This document shows, piece after piece, positions 34,518 through 43,913 of a stretch of DNA of 64,000 nucleotides (positions within the stretch are counted from its first letter, which is position 1; each line of letters begins with the position of its first letter). The notes under the pieces were generated by a model. The model searched no databases and was not told the DNA's origin. It saw only the letters and a list, made by a program, of their open reading frames with translations. The DNA lies in the NCBI GenBank assembly GCA_023399055.1, contig JAEWQV010000016.1:620001-684000 (forward strand). The letters are read 5' to 3'. This stretch comes from Bacillota bacterium (GTDB lineage Bacteria > Bacillota > Clostridia > Lachnospirales > Lachnospiraceae). The translations under genes and the position numbers were made by a program.

Positions 34518-34816
34518 GGTAAAGCCTCCGATTGACTTTGATTTCATAGAGTCCCCATTTATCTAGCAAATGATTTCTATGTTTAGCTCAATTATAAATG
34601 ATGCATTACTTTTTTTTCCATGTATATAATAATGTAAAAAACGCTGATTAATGTGTTAAATTGTAATTGTCATGTACCGGCTTAGCTATAAGCTCGAGTT
34701 CTCCTAGCTACAGCTTACTTTAGTTGTATAGAGGGTGGACAAGGAACTCTAATCTGTGATATATATTAGCATATAGTGGTAAATTGATAAAAACATACTT
34801 GTAGAAAGGGACGAAC

Positions 34817-35695
34817 ATGTGGAAATATTGGATCAATACTATTTGTAAGCACGCTAAATTTATTGGGGTTATAGGTTTTATCTGTACATTCTTTAGTGAT
34901 CTTCCTATTTTTAAATGGTTATGTTTCTTTGCTTTGCTTGTAGTAGTTGAAATAATCTTAAATTTTCCGTTAATTAAATGCTCTATACTTCAAATGATAG
35001 GCATTGTAAAAGTGGAAAAAAAATATGGGCAAGATATACCGAGTATTGAAAACTATAAGAGCGAGGTCCAATATGATTTACCCTTTGAGGGAGAGTGGAC
35101 CGTCGTAAATGGTTGTTTTACGAAGGATTTTTCACATTCCTGGGAAATACCTACACAACGATATGCATATGATTTTTTAATTCTTGATGAAAATGGGAAA
35201 TCAAATAGAAATCAAATAAAGAATGTCACAGATTACTATTGCTATGACCAACCCATTTTAGCTCCTGCTGATGGGGTTGTTGAAGATATAGTAAACAATG
35301 CGGAAGATAGTGTAATAATTGGTAAAGGTAGATTTTTTAGAAGGTCAAGTCATATAGCTGGAAATTATATTTTACTTAAGCACAATGAAAATGAGTATAG
35401 TATGTTAGCGCATTTAAAAAAGGATAGCATAGTGACTGAGGTCGGAGAAAAAGTACATAGAGGCCAAAAGATAGCAACCTGTGGAAATACGGGGAATTCT
35501 ACAGAGCCGCACCTGCATTTTCAGTTACAAACTGGTAGGAGTTTTTATTATAGTGCAGGACTTCCGATTCGCTTTTCTAAAGTAAATCTTAGCATGCCTT
35601 CAAACTATAAGAACATAGATCCTCGCCCCAATATGGATATTAGTAAAGTACCGGATGGGTTAATCACTCGTGGATATAATGTTTCAAATAAGTGA
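34817..35695 (+). CDS. Membrane-anchored M23 (LytM-type) peptidase-like protein
   Basis: A 292-residue protein with two N-terminal hydrophobic segments (~15-30 and 33-58), then a LytM-type beta-sandwich domain (~90-265). Metal-site motifs are QRYAYDFLI, where the Asp ligand is kept but the usual first His position is Arg, a later AHL, and HLHFQL near 235, as well as the supporting GNSTEPHLH. The first zinc ligand is uncertain, so it may be a degenerate member that binds rather than cuts peptidoglycan. AAAGGGA precedes the ATG. Monocistronic. Confidence 0.8.
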   Translation: MWKYWINTICKHAKFIGVIGFICTFFSDLPIFKWLCFFALLVVVEIILNFPLIKCSILQMIGIVKVEKKYGQDIPSIENYKSEVQYDLPFEGEWTVVNGCFTKDFSHSWEIPTQRYAYDFLILDENGKSNRNQIKNVTDYYCYDQPILAPADGVVEDIVNNAEDSVIIGKGRFFRRSSHIAGNYILLKHNENEYSMLAHLKKDSIVTEVGEKVHRGQKIATCGNTGNSTEPHLHFQLQTGRSFYYSAGLPIRFSKVNLSMPSNYKNIDPRPNMDISKVPDGLITRGYNVSNK

Positions 35696-35761
35696 AATGC
35701 CAGTTAAATTAACAATTGAGTTGCAATATACTTACGAATTCAGATTTAAAGGAGAAATTTT

Positions 35762-36502
35762 ATGAATGAGACGATGAAGCAGATAAGGGAAAGAAAGTCA
35801 GTAAGGGTATTTGAGGATAGAGGAATAGAAGAGGGTATCAAGAAGGAAATCCTGCAGGCTGCGTTTGAAGCCCCAACGGCTGGAAACATGATGTTGTATT
35901 TCATCCTTGATATAACAGATAAAGAGCTAAAAGAAAAGTTGGCTGTGCTTTGTGACAATCAACCCTTTATTGCAAAAGCTTCATTAGTTTTAGTGTTCTT
36001 GGCAGACTATCAACGATGGTATGACACATTTGTTTATGAAGGATGTGATCCCAGAACACCCGGAGAGGGTGACATTTTGCTTGCATGCGCAGACGCTATA
36101 ATTGCCGCACAGAACACGGTAGTGGCAGCAGAGTCTTTTGGTGTTGGTTCCTGTTATATCGGTGATATTATTGAGAATTATGAGGAGGTAAAAAGGGTAC
36201 TGAACCTTCCAGCTTATGTGCTTCCAGCTGCAATGTTAGTATATGGATATCCAACCGAGGGACAGAAGAATCGTAAAAAGCCATCCAGATATGAGGAAGA
36301 ATATATTGTACACGAGAATACTTACAAGAAATTAAGCCAGGTAGAGCATCGCTCAATGCATGAAAAGCGAGAAGCAGATTCAGGACATACGGATGTCAAT
36401 CTTACGGATAAACTTCAGGCTTTTTGTAAGAGAAAATATATGTCAGAGTTTTGCAAAGAAATGAATCGTTCGGCAACGGAATATCTAAATAACTTTAGAT
36501 AG
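35762..36502 (+). CDS. Nitroreductase family flavoprotein
   Basis: A 246-residue FMN-dependent NAD(P)H oxidoreductase, NfsA/FRP-like. The FMN-binding start RERKSVRVFEDRGIE and APTAGNMMLYFILDI (~38-52) and the AESFGVGSCYIGDI motif (~122) are typical. The last ~45 residues are a charged tail. AAAGGAG lies 7 bp before the ATG, and a strong terminator follows. The physiological substrate is not evident. Confidence 0.92.
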   Translation: MNETMKQIRERKSVRVFEDRGIEEGIKKEILQAAFEAPTAGNMMLYFILDITDKELKEKLAVLCDNQPFIAKASLVLVFLADYQRWYDTFVYEGCDPRTPGEGDILLACADAIIAAQNTVVAAESFGVGSCYIGDIIENYEEVKRVLNLPAYVLPAAMLVYGYPTEGQKNRKKPSRYEEEYIVHENTYKKLSQVEHRSMHEKREADSGHTDVNLTDKLQAFCKRKYMSEFCKEMNRSATEYLNNFR

Positions 36503-36514
36503 GTTATATGAAGG

Positions 36515-36597
36515 GGCTGTAGCAAAGGACTACTATGTATAGAAAAAGAGATACTCACTATTCTAAATACATAGTAGCCCTTTGCTATAGCTTTTTT
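36515..36597 (+). terminator. Terminator after the nitroreductase gene
   Basis: Arms 36515-36540 and 36567-36591 pair over about 24 positions (core AGCAAAGGACTACTATGTAT with a one-base mismatch), followed by six T residues (36592-36597). It lies 19 bp from the convergent methyltransferase stop and may also stop that transcript. Confidence 0.8.
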
Positions 36598-36615
36598 AGT
36601 GTCATCTTAAGATAT

Positions 36616-37449
36616 TTATTTAGTTAAAACAGCGCAAATAATATTGTTATCGGTAGTGTAATCTTTACCTGCTACATCATTGTACAAATCAATTTTACCA
36701 AAGCCGGCCTTCTGCAGTTCAGAGGTCAAAGACTCTACAGGAAAGCAGTGTTCCCAGATGTTATAGCAATTGATCATCTCCTCCTCAATTACTACGGTTT
36801 GATTAAGTATAGTATTATCTTCCTCATAGCGATAAAAGGAATTTAGGCAAAGGTGTTTCTGCTTGCTCCAAAAACCACCATTTGCATGATATTGCCAGTC
36901 GTTTTTTTCTTCTTTTCCTTGATGCTGCTTTGGCGTGAATACATCTAAGACAAGTTTTCCGCCTGGCTTAAGGGCGGTATAAATCTTGCTTAATAACGTG
37001 GATCTGTCCTTTGTTGATAAAACACCATAATCACAGTAGATTAGGGTTACAATATCAAAGGCAGCTACATAGTCAAGGGTTAAATAATCTTGGTAAAAAT
37101 ATTGTATGTTACTGTTATTAAGCGAAGTTTGTTCCTTTGCATAGGAGATGGAACGTTTCGAAAAATCGATTCCGGTAACCTGATAACCTGCATTACTAAA
37201 TCTTTCAGCATATAGACCAGGTCCGCAGCCTAAATCTAATAAAGTATTGAAATGAGCCGGGGGTGCAATGTTTGTAATCCAACACACAGACTTGTCGATA
37301 AATTCGGACTTACGACTTGCTGCGTCCCAATCTGTATTTAAATGGGCTTCTAATAAGCTTATTGAGATATGGTCATCATTCCAAAATTGATTGGTACTAT
37401 TCTCATATAATAATGGTTTTGTAAGATAAGGGGTTAATTTTTCAAACAT
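36616..37449 (-). CDS. SAM-dependent class I methyltransferase
   Basis: A 277-residue Rossmann-type methyltransferase. Motif I is LLDLGCGPGLYAERF (~85-99), followed by the acidic residue of GYQVTGIDFSKRSI that binds the SAM ribose, and motif III-IV around FDIVTLIYCDYGVL. ATG 37449 has GGAGG 5 bp before it; the ATG four codons upstream overlaps that SD and is less likely. It lies 36 bp after a GNAT acetyltransferase gene in a probable three-gene operon. The substrate is unknown. Confidence 0.87.
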   Translation of the reverse strand: MFEKLTPYLTKPLLYENSTNQFWNDDHISISLLEAHLNTDWDAASRKSEFIDKSVCWITNIAPPAHFNTLLDLGCGPGLYAERFSNAGYQVTGIDFSKRSISYAKEQTSLNNSNIQYFYQDYLTLDYVAAFDIVTLIYCDYGVLSTKDRSTLLSKIYTALKPGGKLVLDVFTPKQHQGKEEKNDWQYHANGGFWSKQKHLCLNSFYRYEEDNTILNQTVVIEEEMINCYNIWEHCFPVESLTSELQKAGFGKIDLYNDVAGKDYTTDNNIICAVLTK

Positions 37450-37485
37450 GTTTTCCTCCATAATGTGAAATTATTAATTGTATAC

Positions 37486-38361
37486 TTATGCATGGGATAG
37501 TTCTGGGAACATCAATTTATGTTCTTCAAAGTCTCCAAAATCTTTTCCTAATAGAAATAGGGTTGTATCTTCTTTCTTTCGTTCAGTTCTAGTATAATCT
37601 GCTTTATTTAGTGGTGTAAACTCCAGTGTTACTTTTTTAATCTGTTGACCAAAGGATTTGATAGTCTGCTCTAGATCTGCCTTTTCTGGTGAAAAAACAT
37701 TGAAAAGCTTAAGCTGATCCTCGTCAATCTCGGCAATAACATAAGCATTTTGACTCTCAATGAAGAATACATTATTGTTCATGAACTTGGTGACATAGAA
37801 CATAATGAGCTCTACATTAAACCTTGAATCCAGGCTGCTATTACCTACACTGCTATTGATAGCTTCTTCAAGCGCTTTCCAGTCTTCTTTGTCGTTCATT
37901 GGAATAGGAATAGCAATGAATTCGGTCTGAGTGTCTATATCTTTCGTGTACTGATATTCTTTACCTTCATGAAAGCCAAACTTGGGGTAGAAGTTAAGAA
38001 CAGTATCATTTGCAAAGAGGAACATACCATCTACATTACTTTTGAAATCCTTGAGTACTTCCTCCATAAGAAATCTGCTTAGTCCTTGATTGCGATGTGA
38101 CTCTTTGGTCATAACGGTACCAATTTGCAAATATCGTTTCATAGTTCCGTTATACTCAAAATCCATGATATTTACTGAAACATTAGCAACTACAACACCT
38201 CTATCAACGATGGAATAAGGAATGTATTTTTCGCCCCAATACCCATTTTGATACCAATCTTCAAAATTGAGAGCAAAGATTTCACCAGCAAGATTATTAA
38301 AGCTATTTCTGAGTAAGGCGTTGTCTTGATAAGCCTTTACTATAGCATAGTTACTATTCAT
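37486..38361 (-). CDS. GNAT family N-acetyltransferase
   Basis: A 291-residue protein. The N-terminal ~145 residues form an acetyltransferase domain with the acetyl-CoA loop ESHRNQGLSRFLMEEVL (~92-108) and the FYPKFGFHEGKEY segment. The C-terminal half has no recognised motif and may be a second, degenerate GNAT-like domain, as in Eis-type enzymes. The start overlaps the end of the upstream small gene by 8 bp. Substrate unknown. Confidence 0.85.
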   Translation of the reverse strand: MNSNYAIVKAYQDNALLRNSFNNLAGEIFALNFEDWYQNGYWGEKYIPYSIVDRGVVVANVSVNIMDFEYNGTMKRYLQIGTVMTKESHRNQGLSRFLMEEVLKDFKSNVDGMFLFANDTVLNFYPKFGFHEGKEYQYTKDIDTQTEFIAIPIPMNDKEDWKALEEAINSSVGNSSLDSRFNVELIMFYVTKFMNNNVFFIESQNAYVIAEIDEDQLKLFNVFSPEKADLEQTIKSFGQQIKKVTLEFTPLNKADYTRTERKKEDTTLFLLGKDFGDFEEHKLMFPELSHA

Positions 38362-38581
38362 AGTTAAAATCTCCTTGTATTAATATTTCAATATTATGTT
38401 CTAGGGGATTGTTACGAATAACAACCTTTCCTGTTTTTTCTAATTGCTTTTCTTTGCTTCGCGTAATATTCAGTAACTCTGCTACTATTTTATCTGTTCT
38501 AACCTTTAATTCAAAGGCATTTTCAATAAGTAGCTGATCGCCTGATTGAAAACAGATTGGTTCATAATCTCGGATCTGCAA
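38354..38581 (-). CDS. Small hypothetical protein
   Basis: A 75-residue soluble, charged protein with no recognised family. Its 3' end overlaps the acetyltransferase start by 8 bp, which suggests real coupled genes. The start is doubtful: the frame opens with TTG 38581 directly after a stop, with no SD, and that codon lies inside a hairpin arm (38577-38630). It may be a truncated gene or may use an unusual start. Confidence 0.45.
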   Translation of the reverse strand: MQIRDYEPICFQSGDQLLIENAFELKVRTDKIVAELLNITRSKEKQLEKTGKVVIRNNPLEHNIEILIQGDFNYE

Positions 38582-38630
38582 AGGCTATTACATAATTTTT
38601 ATTCTTTTACATTTGCAATAGCCTTTGCTA
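38577..38630. repeat. Hairpin at the head of the minus-strand operon
   Basis: TGCAAAGGCTATT (38577-38589) pairs with AATAGCCTTTGC further right (about 38618-38629) around a ~28-nt AT-rich loop. There is no gene on either strand that this should terminate, so an attenuator or a rearrangement scar is possible. Confidence 0.45.
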
Positions 38631-38888
38631 TGCAAAATAAACGGGAGTGGTCATAAAAGCTATTTCTTTCTTTATCATAATGAATACTATTTTAGCGAAG
38701 GAGTGTGAATATCACTACCTCATATTTTTTTATAATAAAAAATGAGTTGTTTCACTGGGGTTGGATATTTCATGCAAGTGGAACAAAAAGACGTTTCACT
38801 TGTATAAAAGTTATCCTTAGAAACCAAGCTTTCAGGACTAATTTATGAAATATTTAACTTCGTTCTGAATAGTTACAAATTTATTAGG

Positions 38889-38918
38889 TTGACATAGTAA
38901 CCCTTACAATACTAGTAT
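38889..38918 (+). promoter_or_regulatory. Probable promoter of the alpha-galactosidase gene
   Basis: Perfect TTGACA (38889-38894) and TAGTAT (38913-38918) with an 18-bp spacer, giving a leader of about 160 nt before the ATG. Confidence 0.5.
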
Positions 38919-38993
38919 AGAATAATAGTTAAAAATTAGTAAAATACATAGAAGTAAGGAATCAGTCCCTAATGTCATGTAATCATATCAAAA

Positions 38994-39042
38994 AAGCGTA
39001 GATACCTTAGAAAATCTATTAGGGTATCGGGGAGAAACGCTT
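38994..39042 (+). promoter_or_regulatory. Two-part stem-loop in the alpha-galactosidase leader
   Basis: AAGCGT (38994-38999) pairs with ACGCTT (39037-39042), and GATACC (39001-39006) with GGTATC (39023-39028). No T run follows, so this is an RNA structure in the leader rather than a terminator. It does not match a riboswitch class I know. Confidence 0.35.
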
Positions 39043-39085
39043 CATTTGGCAGGAACATTGATTTAAAGTGAGAAGGAGAAACAAT

Positions 39086-41281
39086 ATGGGAATTAAGTTT
39101 TATGAACAGGAAAGAGTATTTAAATTAGATACACCAAAGACAAGCTATCTCATTGGAATTATTGATGAGGAGGGTTTTGTAGGACATATCTACTATGGCA
39201 ATAAAATAGAGGATTATAACCTACAGTACTTAATGAGACTGGAAGAAAACCCGTATATACCGTCTAAGAACAATCGAGATCGGTTGTCTTTTTACGATTG
39301 CTTTCCAACCGAGTATTCTACGCATGGAATAGGCGATTTTAGGGAAGATTGTATTGCAATTGAGACTCTTAGCGGACACACTTCTTTGCAGCTAGGCTAT
39401 ATTTCACATAAGATATATACAGGTAAACCAAGCCTTGAAGCCCTGCCTGCAACCTTTGGTGATGAAGAAGCTTGTACTACATTAGAGTTATTGTGTAAAG
39501 ATAACACGTTAAATCTGGAGGTAACCCTTACCTACACAGTTTTTGAAGATGTAGATGCAGTTACCAGAAGTGTAAAAATAATAAATAATGGAACAGAAGC
39601 AATTTATTTAACAAAGGCCTTATCAGCCTGTCTGGACATGGATAATCTGGAGTTTGACCTAATAACACTGCATGGTTCCTGGGCAAGAGAGCGTCATATT
39701 CAAAGAAAATCAGTTGGATATGGGAAGCAGAGCACATCTTCTATTCGAGGAGAATCCAGTCATCAAGATCATCCCTTTATGGCATTAGCTTCTAAGAATA
39801 CAACACAGGATATGGGTGAGATATATGGATTTAATCTAGTTTATTCAGGTAATTTTTTAGCAAGTGTTGAAATGAGCCAGTTTGATAATATTAGAGCTGT
39901 TATGGGGATTCATCCCTATGATTTTAGATGGAAATTAGAATCAGGAGCCAGCTTCCAAACCCCAGAAGTAGTTTTAACATATTCTGAAGAAGGCATTGGA
40001 GGAATGAGCAGGAATTTTCATGATTTATACCGAAAACATTTAATTAGAGGTGAATATAAGGATAAGAAGCGTCCGATTTTGATTAATAACTGGGAAGCGA
40101 CTTACTTTAATTTTGATACTGAAAAGTTAATAAGTATTGCAAAAGAAGCTGCGTCCCTAGGGATCGAAATGCTTGTAATGGATGATGGCTGGTTTGGCAG
40201 CAGAAGCAGTGATAATATGGCATTAGGGGACTGGGTGGTTAATGAAGAGAAACTTCAGGGTGGATTAAAATATCTTGTGGATGAAGTAAATAAACTGGGT
40301 ATGAAGTTTGGTATTTGGTTTGAGCCAGAGATGGTATCACCGGATTCCGATTTATACAGAGCACATCCTGATTGGGCGATAGCAGTTCCAGGAAGAACAG
40401 CCGGACTTTCGCGTAATCAGTATGTACTGGACTTCTCAAGAAAAGAAGTGATTGACTATATTTACGATAGTATTGCAACGATATTAAGAGGAGCTAACAT
40501 CGAATATGTAAAATGGGATATGAACAGACCGCTAAGTGATATCGGAAGTTTGGAGCTTCCTGCCGACCGACAAGGTGAGTTGTACCATCGTTATGTACTT
40601 GGGGTATATGAATTACAGAACAGTTTGATTAAAGAATTCCCATACCTATTATTAGAAAATTGTTCAGGAGGTGGGGCGAGATTCGATGCAGGTATGCTAT
40701 TTTATAGTCCGCAGATTTGGTGTTCCGATGATACAGATGCAATAGAAAGACTTTCCATTCAGGAAGGTACTGCCATGGTATATCCATTATCAGCAATGGG
40801 TGCTCATGTAAGTGATTGTCCTAACCATACAGTGGGAAGAAATACACCGTTTGAAACCAGAGGATATGTTGCGTTAGCAGGAACCTTTGGATATGAATTG
40901 GATGTTACAAAGATTCCAATGGAAGACAGGACTATGATTCCACATCAGATAAGGACGTATCACAAGTTTAATGGTCTGATTAGAACAGGGGATTACTACC
41001 GTATAGCTTCCTATTCCAGTAATCATCAATATGACTGCTGGCAAATTGTATCAAAGGATAAATCCGAATCACTGGTGACTTTCATTCAGGTAATGAACAG
41101 GGCTAACTACCATAGTAGAAAGATTCGGCTAAAGGGGCTTGACCCATTAAAACAGTACAGAATAGAAGGTTCAGAAGTAGTTAATTACGGAAGTACCTTA
41201 ATGAATGCAGGCATTGTAATAGAAAACCCCTGGGGTGACTTTAAAGGCAAGTTAATTCATCTGGCAGCAGAAGCGGACTAA
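39086..41281 (+). CDS. Alpha-galactosidase, glycoside hydrolase family 36
   Basis: A cytoplasmic 731-residue GH36 enzyme that removes alpha-1,6-linked galactose from galactomannan fragments or raffinose-type sugars. It has an N-terminal beta-sandwich (~1-300), then a TIM barrel with MDDGWFGSRSSDN, the nucleophile D478 in YVKWDMNR, ENCSGGGARFD, and the acid/base D548 in WCSDDTDAIERL. There is no signal peptide. ATG 39086 follows AAGGAG; the frame's GTG at 39068 precedes that SD. It sits at the head of the mannan locus, upstream of a LacI regulator, consistent with galactomannan use. Confidence 0.95.
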   Translation: MGIKFYEQERVFKLDTPKTSYLIGIIDEEGFVGHIYYGNKIEDYNLQYLMRLEENPYIPSKNNRDRLSFYDCFPTEYSTHGIGDFREDCIAIETLSGHTSLQLGYISHKIYTGKPSLEALPATFGDEEACTTLELLCKDNTLNLEVTLTYTVFEDVDAVTRSVKIINNGTEAIYLTKALSACLDMDNLEFDLITLHGSWARERHIQRKSVGYGKQSTSSIRGESSHQDHPFMALASKNTTQDMGEIYGFNLVYSGNFLASVEMSQFDNIRAVMGIHPYDFRWKLESGASFQTPEVVLTYSEEGIGGMSRNFHDLYRKHLIRGEYKDKKRPILINNWEATYFNFDTEKLISIAKEAASLGIEMLVMDDGWFGSRSSDNMALGDWVVNEEKLQGGLKYLVDEVNKLGMKFGIWFEPEMVSPDSDLYRAHPDWAIAVPGRTAGLSRNQYVLDFSRKEVIDYIYDSIATILRGANIEYVKWDMNRPLSDIGSLELPADRQGELYHRYVLGVYELQNSLIKEFPYLLLENCSGGGARFDAGMLFYSPQIWCSDDTDAIERLSIQEGTAMVYPLSAMGAHVSDCPNHTVGRNTPFETRGYVALAGTFGYELDVTKIPMEDRTMIPHQIRTYHKFNGLIRTGDYYRIASYSSNHQYDCWQIVSKDKSESLVTFIQVMNRANYHSRKIRLKGLDPLKQYRIEGSEVVNYGSTLMNAGIVIENPWGDFKGKLIHLAAEAD

Positions 41282-41490
41282 TTGTAAGTTACTTACATAT
41301 CTCTGTGTGATGCATAGAAAAGAATCAGTTATCCTTCAAAAGAAACTCATATGGCTGGACTATTTTATCGCTTTGTTAATTGAATACATTAATGATTCTG
41401 TCTGTTGACAAAGGAATACCCTTTTATTAAAATGAATATAGTTAAAAAAAAGTAAAAAACTACTTAAAAAAACTAAATAGGGGAATTTCG

Positions 41491-42510
41491 ATGGCAAAAA
41501 AGGTGAAAATGGCAAATATCGCATCTGAGTTAGGCGTAAGCACAGTAACCGTGTCAAAAGCACTGTCTGGACAAAAGGGTGTCAGCGAGGATATGAGAGA
41601 GAAAATTAAAGAACTCGCAAATCAGATGGGATATAAACAACCTGCCGTAATAAAAAGCACGAATAGGAATGAGAGTTACAATATTGGTATTATTGTACCT
41701 GATCGATACTTTGGTGAGTATGAATCATTCTACTGGAAGATGTATCAGGAAGTTGCTACGAAAGCATTCCAGAAAGAATGTTTTACAATGTTGGAGGTTA
41801 TCAGTATAGAAGATGAGAAGAATTCAGTACTTCCAAAATTGATTAGAGAGAAAAAAGTTGATGGAGTTATTTTAATCGGCAGACCCAATAATGGTTACAT
41901 ACAGAATCTTCGATCGGATGAGAGTATTCCAGTCCAATGTCTTGATTTTTTTGATGAAACCAGTAACTGTGATGCCGTAATTTCAGATGGATATTACGGT
42001 ACCTATATGTTAATGAATTATCTATTCGATATGGGACATAAGGATATTGCTTATGTTGGTACTCTACTTTATACCGGTAGTATTAATGACAGGTATTTTG
42101 GATATTGTAAAGCAATGATGGAACATGGAATAAAAGTTTCCGAGGAATGGATTTTGGACGATCGTGATTGGGAGACTGGAGATGTGGCTAGCTTTAAATT
42201 TGATTTTCCAGAGAAAATGCCGACAGCCTTTGTTTGTAATTGCGACCTTACAGCAAGTACTTTGATAAAGGCTTTAAGGGAAAGAGGGTACCGTATCCCG
42301 GAAGATATATCAATTGTAGGATTTGATAACTATCTTTATCCAGGACTTTGCGATATCGGTATAACTACCTATGATGTTAATGTAAAAGAGATGGCACGTA
42401 GAAGCATTAACATGTTATTGAAAAAAATGAGTGGAGAAATATACAAATCAGGATTAAGTATTGTGGAAGGAAATATTGTTTACAAGGACAGTGTTGCAAG
42501 ACTTAATTAA
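41491..42510 (+). CDS. LacI family transcriptional regulator
   Basis: A 339-residue regulator with an N-terminal LacI helix-turn-helix (~5-25; MANIASELGVSTVTVSKALS) and hinge, then a periplasmic-binding-like sugar-sensing domain (~60-335) with ADYMLMNYLFD-type dimer and ligand segments and SIVGFDNYLYPGLCD. AGGGGA precedes the ATG, and TTGACA at 41405-41410 is the probable -35. Placed between alpha-galactosidase and the mannan operon, it most likely represses one or both and is induced by a mannan-derived sugar. The cognate operator is not established. Confidence 0.93.
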   Translation: MAKKVKMANIASELGVSTVTVSKALSGQKGVSEDMREKIKELANQMGYKQPAVIKSTNRNESYNIGIIVPDRYFGEYESFYWKMYQEVATKAFQKECFTMLEVISIEDEKNSVLPKLIREKKVDGVILIGRPNNGYIQNLRSDESIPVQCLDFFDETSNCDAVISDGYYGTYMLMNYLFDMGHKDIAYVGTLLYTGSINDRYFGYCKAMMEHGIKVSEEWILDDRDWETGDVASFKFDFPEKMPTAFVCNCDLTASTLIKALRERGYRIPEDISIVGFDNYLYPGLCDIGITTYDVNVKEMARRSINMLLKKMSGEIYKSGLSIVEGNIVYKDSVARLN

Positions 42511-42588
42511 AATTGAAACTATTCAGGTCAGCATCCTTTATAGTTTAAATATACACAAATCAATACCTTGGGAAATACGATTAAATGA

Positions 42589-43506
42589 TTAGTTACTTAA
42601 TTTTATATTTATTTTTGCCGGCGGTTGCTCTCTATAAATTAGTGGAGTGACGCCGGTTTTTTGTTTAAACAGACGTATAAAATGGTTCGTATTATCAAAG
42701 CCAACCATTCTGCCAATTTCACTGATTTTTTTATTTGTGCATCGTAAGGCTTCTTTTGCAACCTCTATTCGCCTGGTATTTAAATATTGAATTGGAGATA
42801 TTCCATATTGTGCAGTAAATTCTCTGCAAATTCGGTATTTACTTACAGGGTACTGTAACTCAAGGGAGTCCAGTGAAAAACAATTACAGTAGTTTTTATC
42901 AAAATCGTTCTTAATTGAGGTCAAATAGCTTGGGATATAAGCACTAGATTCTTCCGGTCTGTTTTTTTCTATTAACAAATCAAATAAAAGTTCATTTATT
43001 AATTTGGCATGTAAAAAGAATTTATCGGGATTTTTATCCAGATGGGTATAAAGCTTCTGTATTAAACCTGGTATATCAGAACCTGATGAAAAGGTATAAA
43101 TATTTTGATCAAAGTCAGTTAGTGTGTTGTATAAAAAGGGGAGGGAATCTCCCTTTATATAAAATACTTTATAGTTCCAGGGAGACTGATTTATTTTAAT
43201 TTTATAGTTAATTCTGCAATCAATAAGTGCAAGTGTATTCGAAACGATGGAATAATTATGGTTGTTATAGTTTAAGGTACCAGCTCCTCTATCTGTAAAG
43301 ATTAAGCAATAGCTGTCGAGTTCAGAAGTCTCATAATAATATGGGTAGGTAGAGCAAATATTACCGTAGGCCTGCACAAAAGGTAGATTAGTTACTACGC
43401 AATCAGGTGGGAAGAGTGGTTTTGGCAAATAATCTTGAATCAATAAATTGCTTGATAATATAGTATTTGCTTGTAAAAGACTTAAGAAATCATTATTAGT
43501 ATCCAT
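42589..43506 (-). CDS. AraC family transcriptional regulator
   Basis: A 305-residue protein with an N-terminal cupin-like sugar-sensing domain (~40-165) and two C-terminal AraC helix-turn-helix motifs (~200-295; FTAQYGISPIQYLNTRRIEV and IGRMVGFDNTNHFIRLFKQK). GGAGG precedes the ATG. It is divergent from the mannan operon, with a 407-bp region in between, so it is the best candidate for its activator. Together with the LacI protein this gives dual control of the locus. Confidence 0.93.
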   Translation of the reverse strand: MDTNNDFLSLLQANTILSSNLLIQDYLPKPLFPPDCVVTNLPFVQAYGNICSTYPYYYETSELDSYCLIFTDRGAGTLNYNNHNYSIVSNTLALIDCRINYKIKINQSPWNYKVFYIKGDSLPFLYNTLTDFDQNIYTFSSGSDIPGLIQKLYTHLDKNPDKFFLHAKLINELLFDLLIEKNRPEESSAYIPSYLTSIKNDFDKNYCNCFSLDSLELQYPVSKYRICREFTAQYGISPIQYLNTRRIEVAKEALRCTNKKISEIGRMVGFDNTNHFIRLFKQKTGVTPLIYREQPPAKINIKLSN

Positions 43507-43913
43507 ACAATTACCTCCAACTCATGATAACTGGAGGTAACTCGCATAGCGTGTTTCTTCCAGTTTGATATAGTATGTACTTAATTTTAGCTATTAGATA
43601 TTACTTACTTTATATAATAAGCTTATATTTATAATTAATAAGAATAATTTAATACTATAATTAGATTAATTAAGGTAATTGTCATACTGAGGTCAAATAA
43701 TGAATATATATAAAAAGCACAAAAAATATTGAATTTCGTATTTATTATATAATATTTGCATAAATTAGTCAAGATTAGAATATAAAATGCAAGAATGGAT
43801 GATGATTTAATTTTTAATTAATATAAAATAAAATTAAGCTAATTAATTAGCTATTTGTTAAGCAGCTAATAATTATTGTGAAGTGTCCAAGACGCTAAGA
43901 TAGGAGTTAAGGG
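43507..43913. other. Regulatory region between the AraC gene and the mannan operon
   Basis: 407 bp, extremely AT-rich, with no supported open frame. A perfect 16-bp palindrome AGCTAATTAATTAGCT lies at 43837-43852, 62 bp before the epimerase start, with a related AGCTAATAATTATT close by (about 43864). Promoter candidates include TTGCAT 43756-43761 with AATATA 43779-43784. Confidence 0.5.
43837..43852. promoter_or_regulatory. 16-bp palindrome upstream of the mannan operon
   Basis: AGCTAATTAATTAGCT is perfectly self-complementary and stands between the divergent AraC gene and the operon. It could be a LacI or AraC binding site; it lacks the central CG typical of many LacI operators. Confidence 0.4.

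Larger units (their letters stand above)
38582..39085 (+). other. Gene-free region upstream of the alpha-galactosidase gene
   Basis: 504 bp. It holds the hairpin near 38577-38630, an imperfect inverted repeat CAAGTGGAAC / GTTTCACTTG (about 38774-38803) that could be an operator, a promoter (38889-38918) and a structured leader (38994-39042). No supported open frame. Confidence 0.55.

Noticed and set aside
39020..39050. CcpA cre site around the GAAACGCTTC sequence
   Set aside because: Only the central bases fit; most outer consensus positions do not match.
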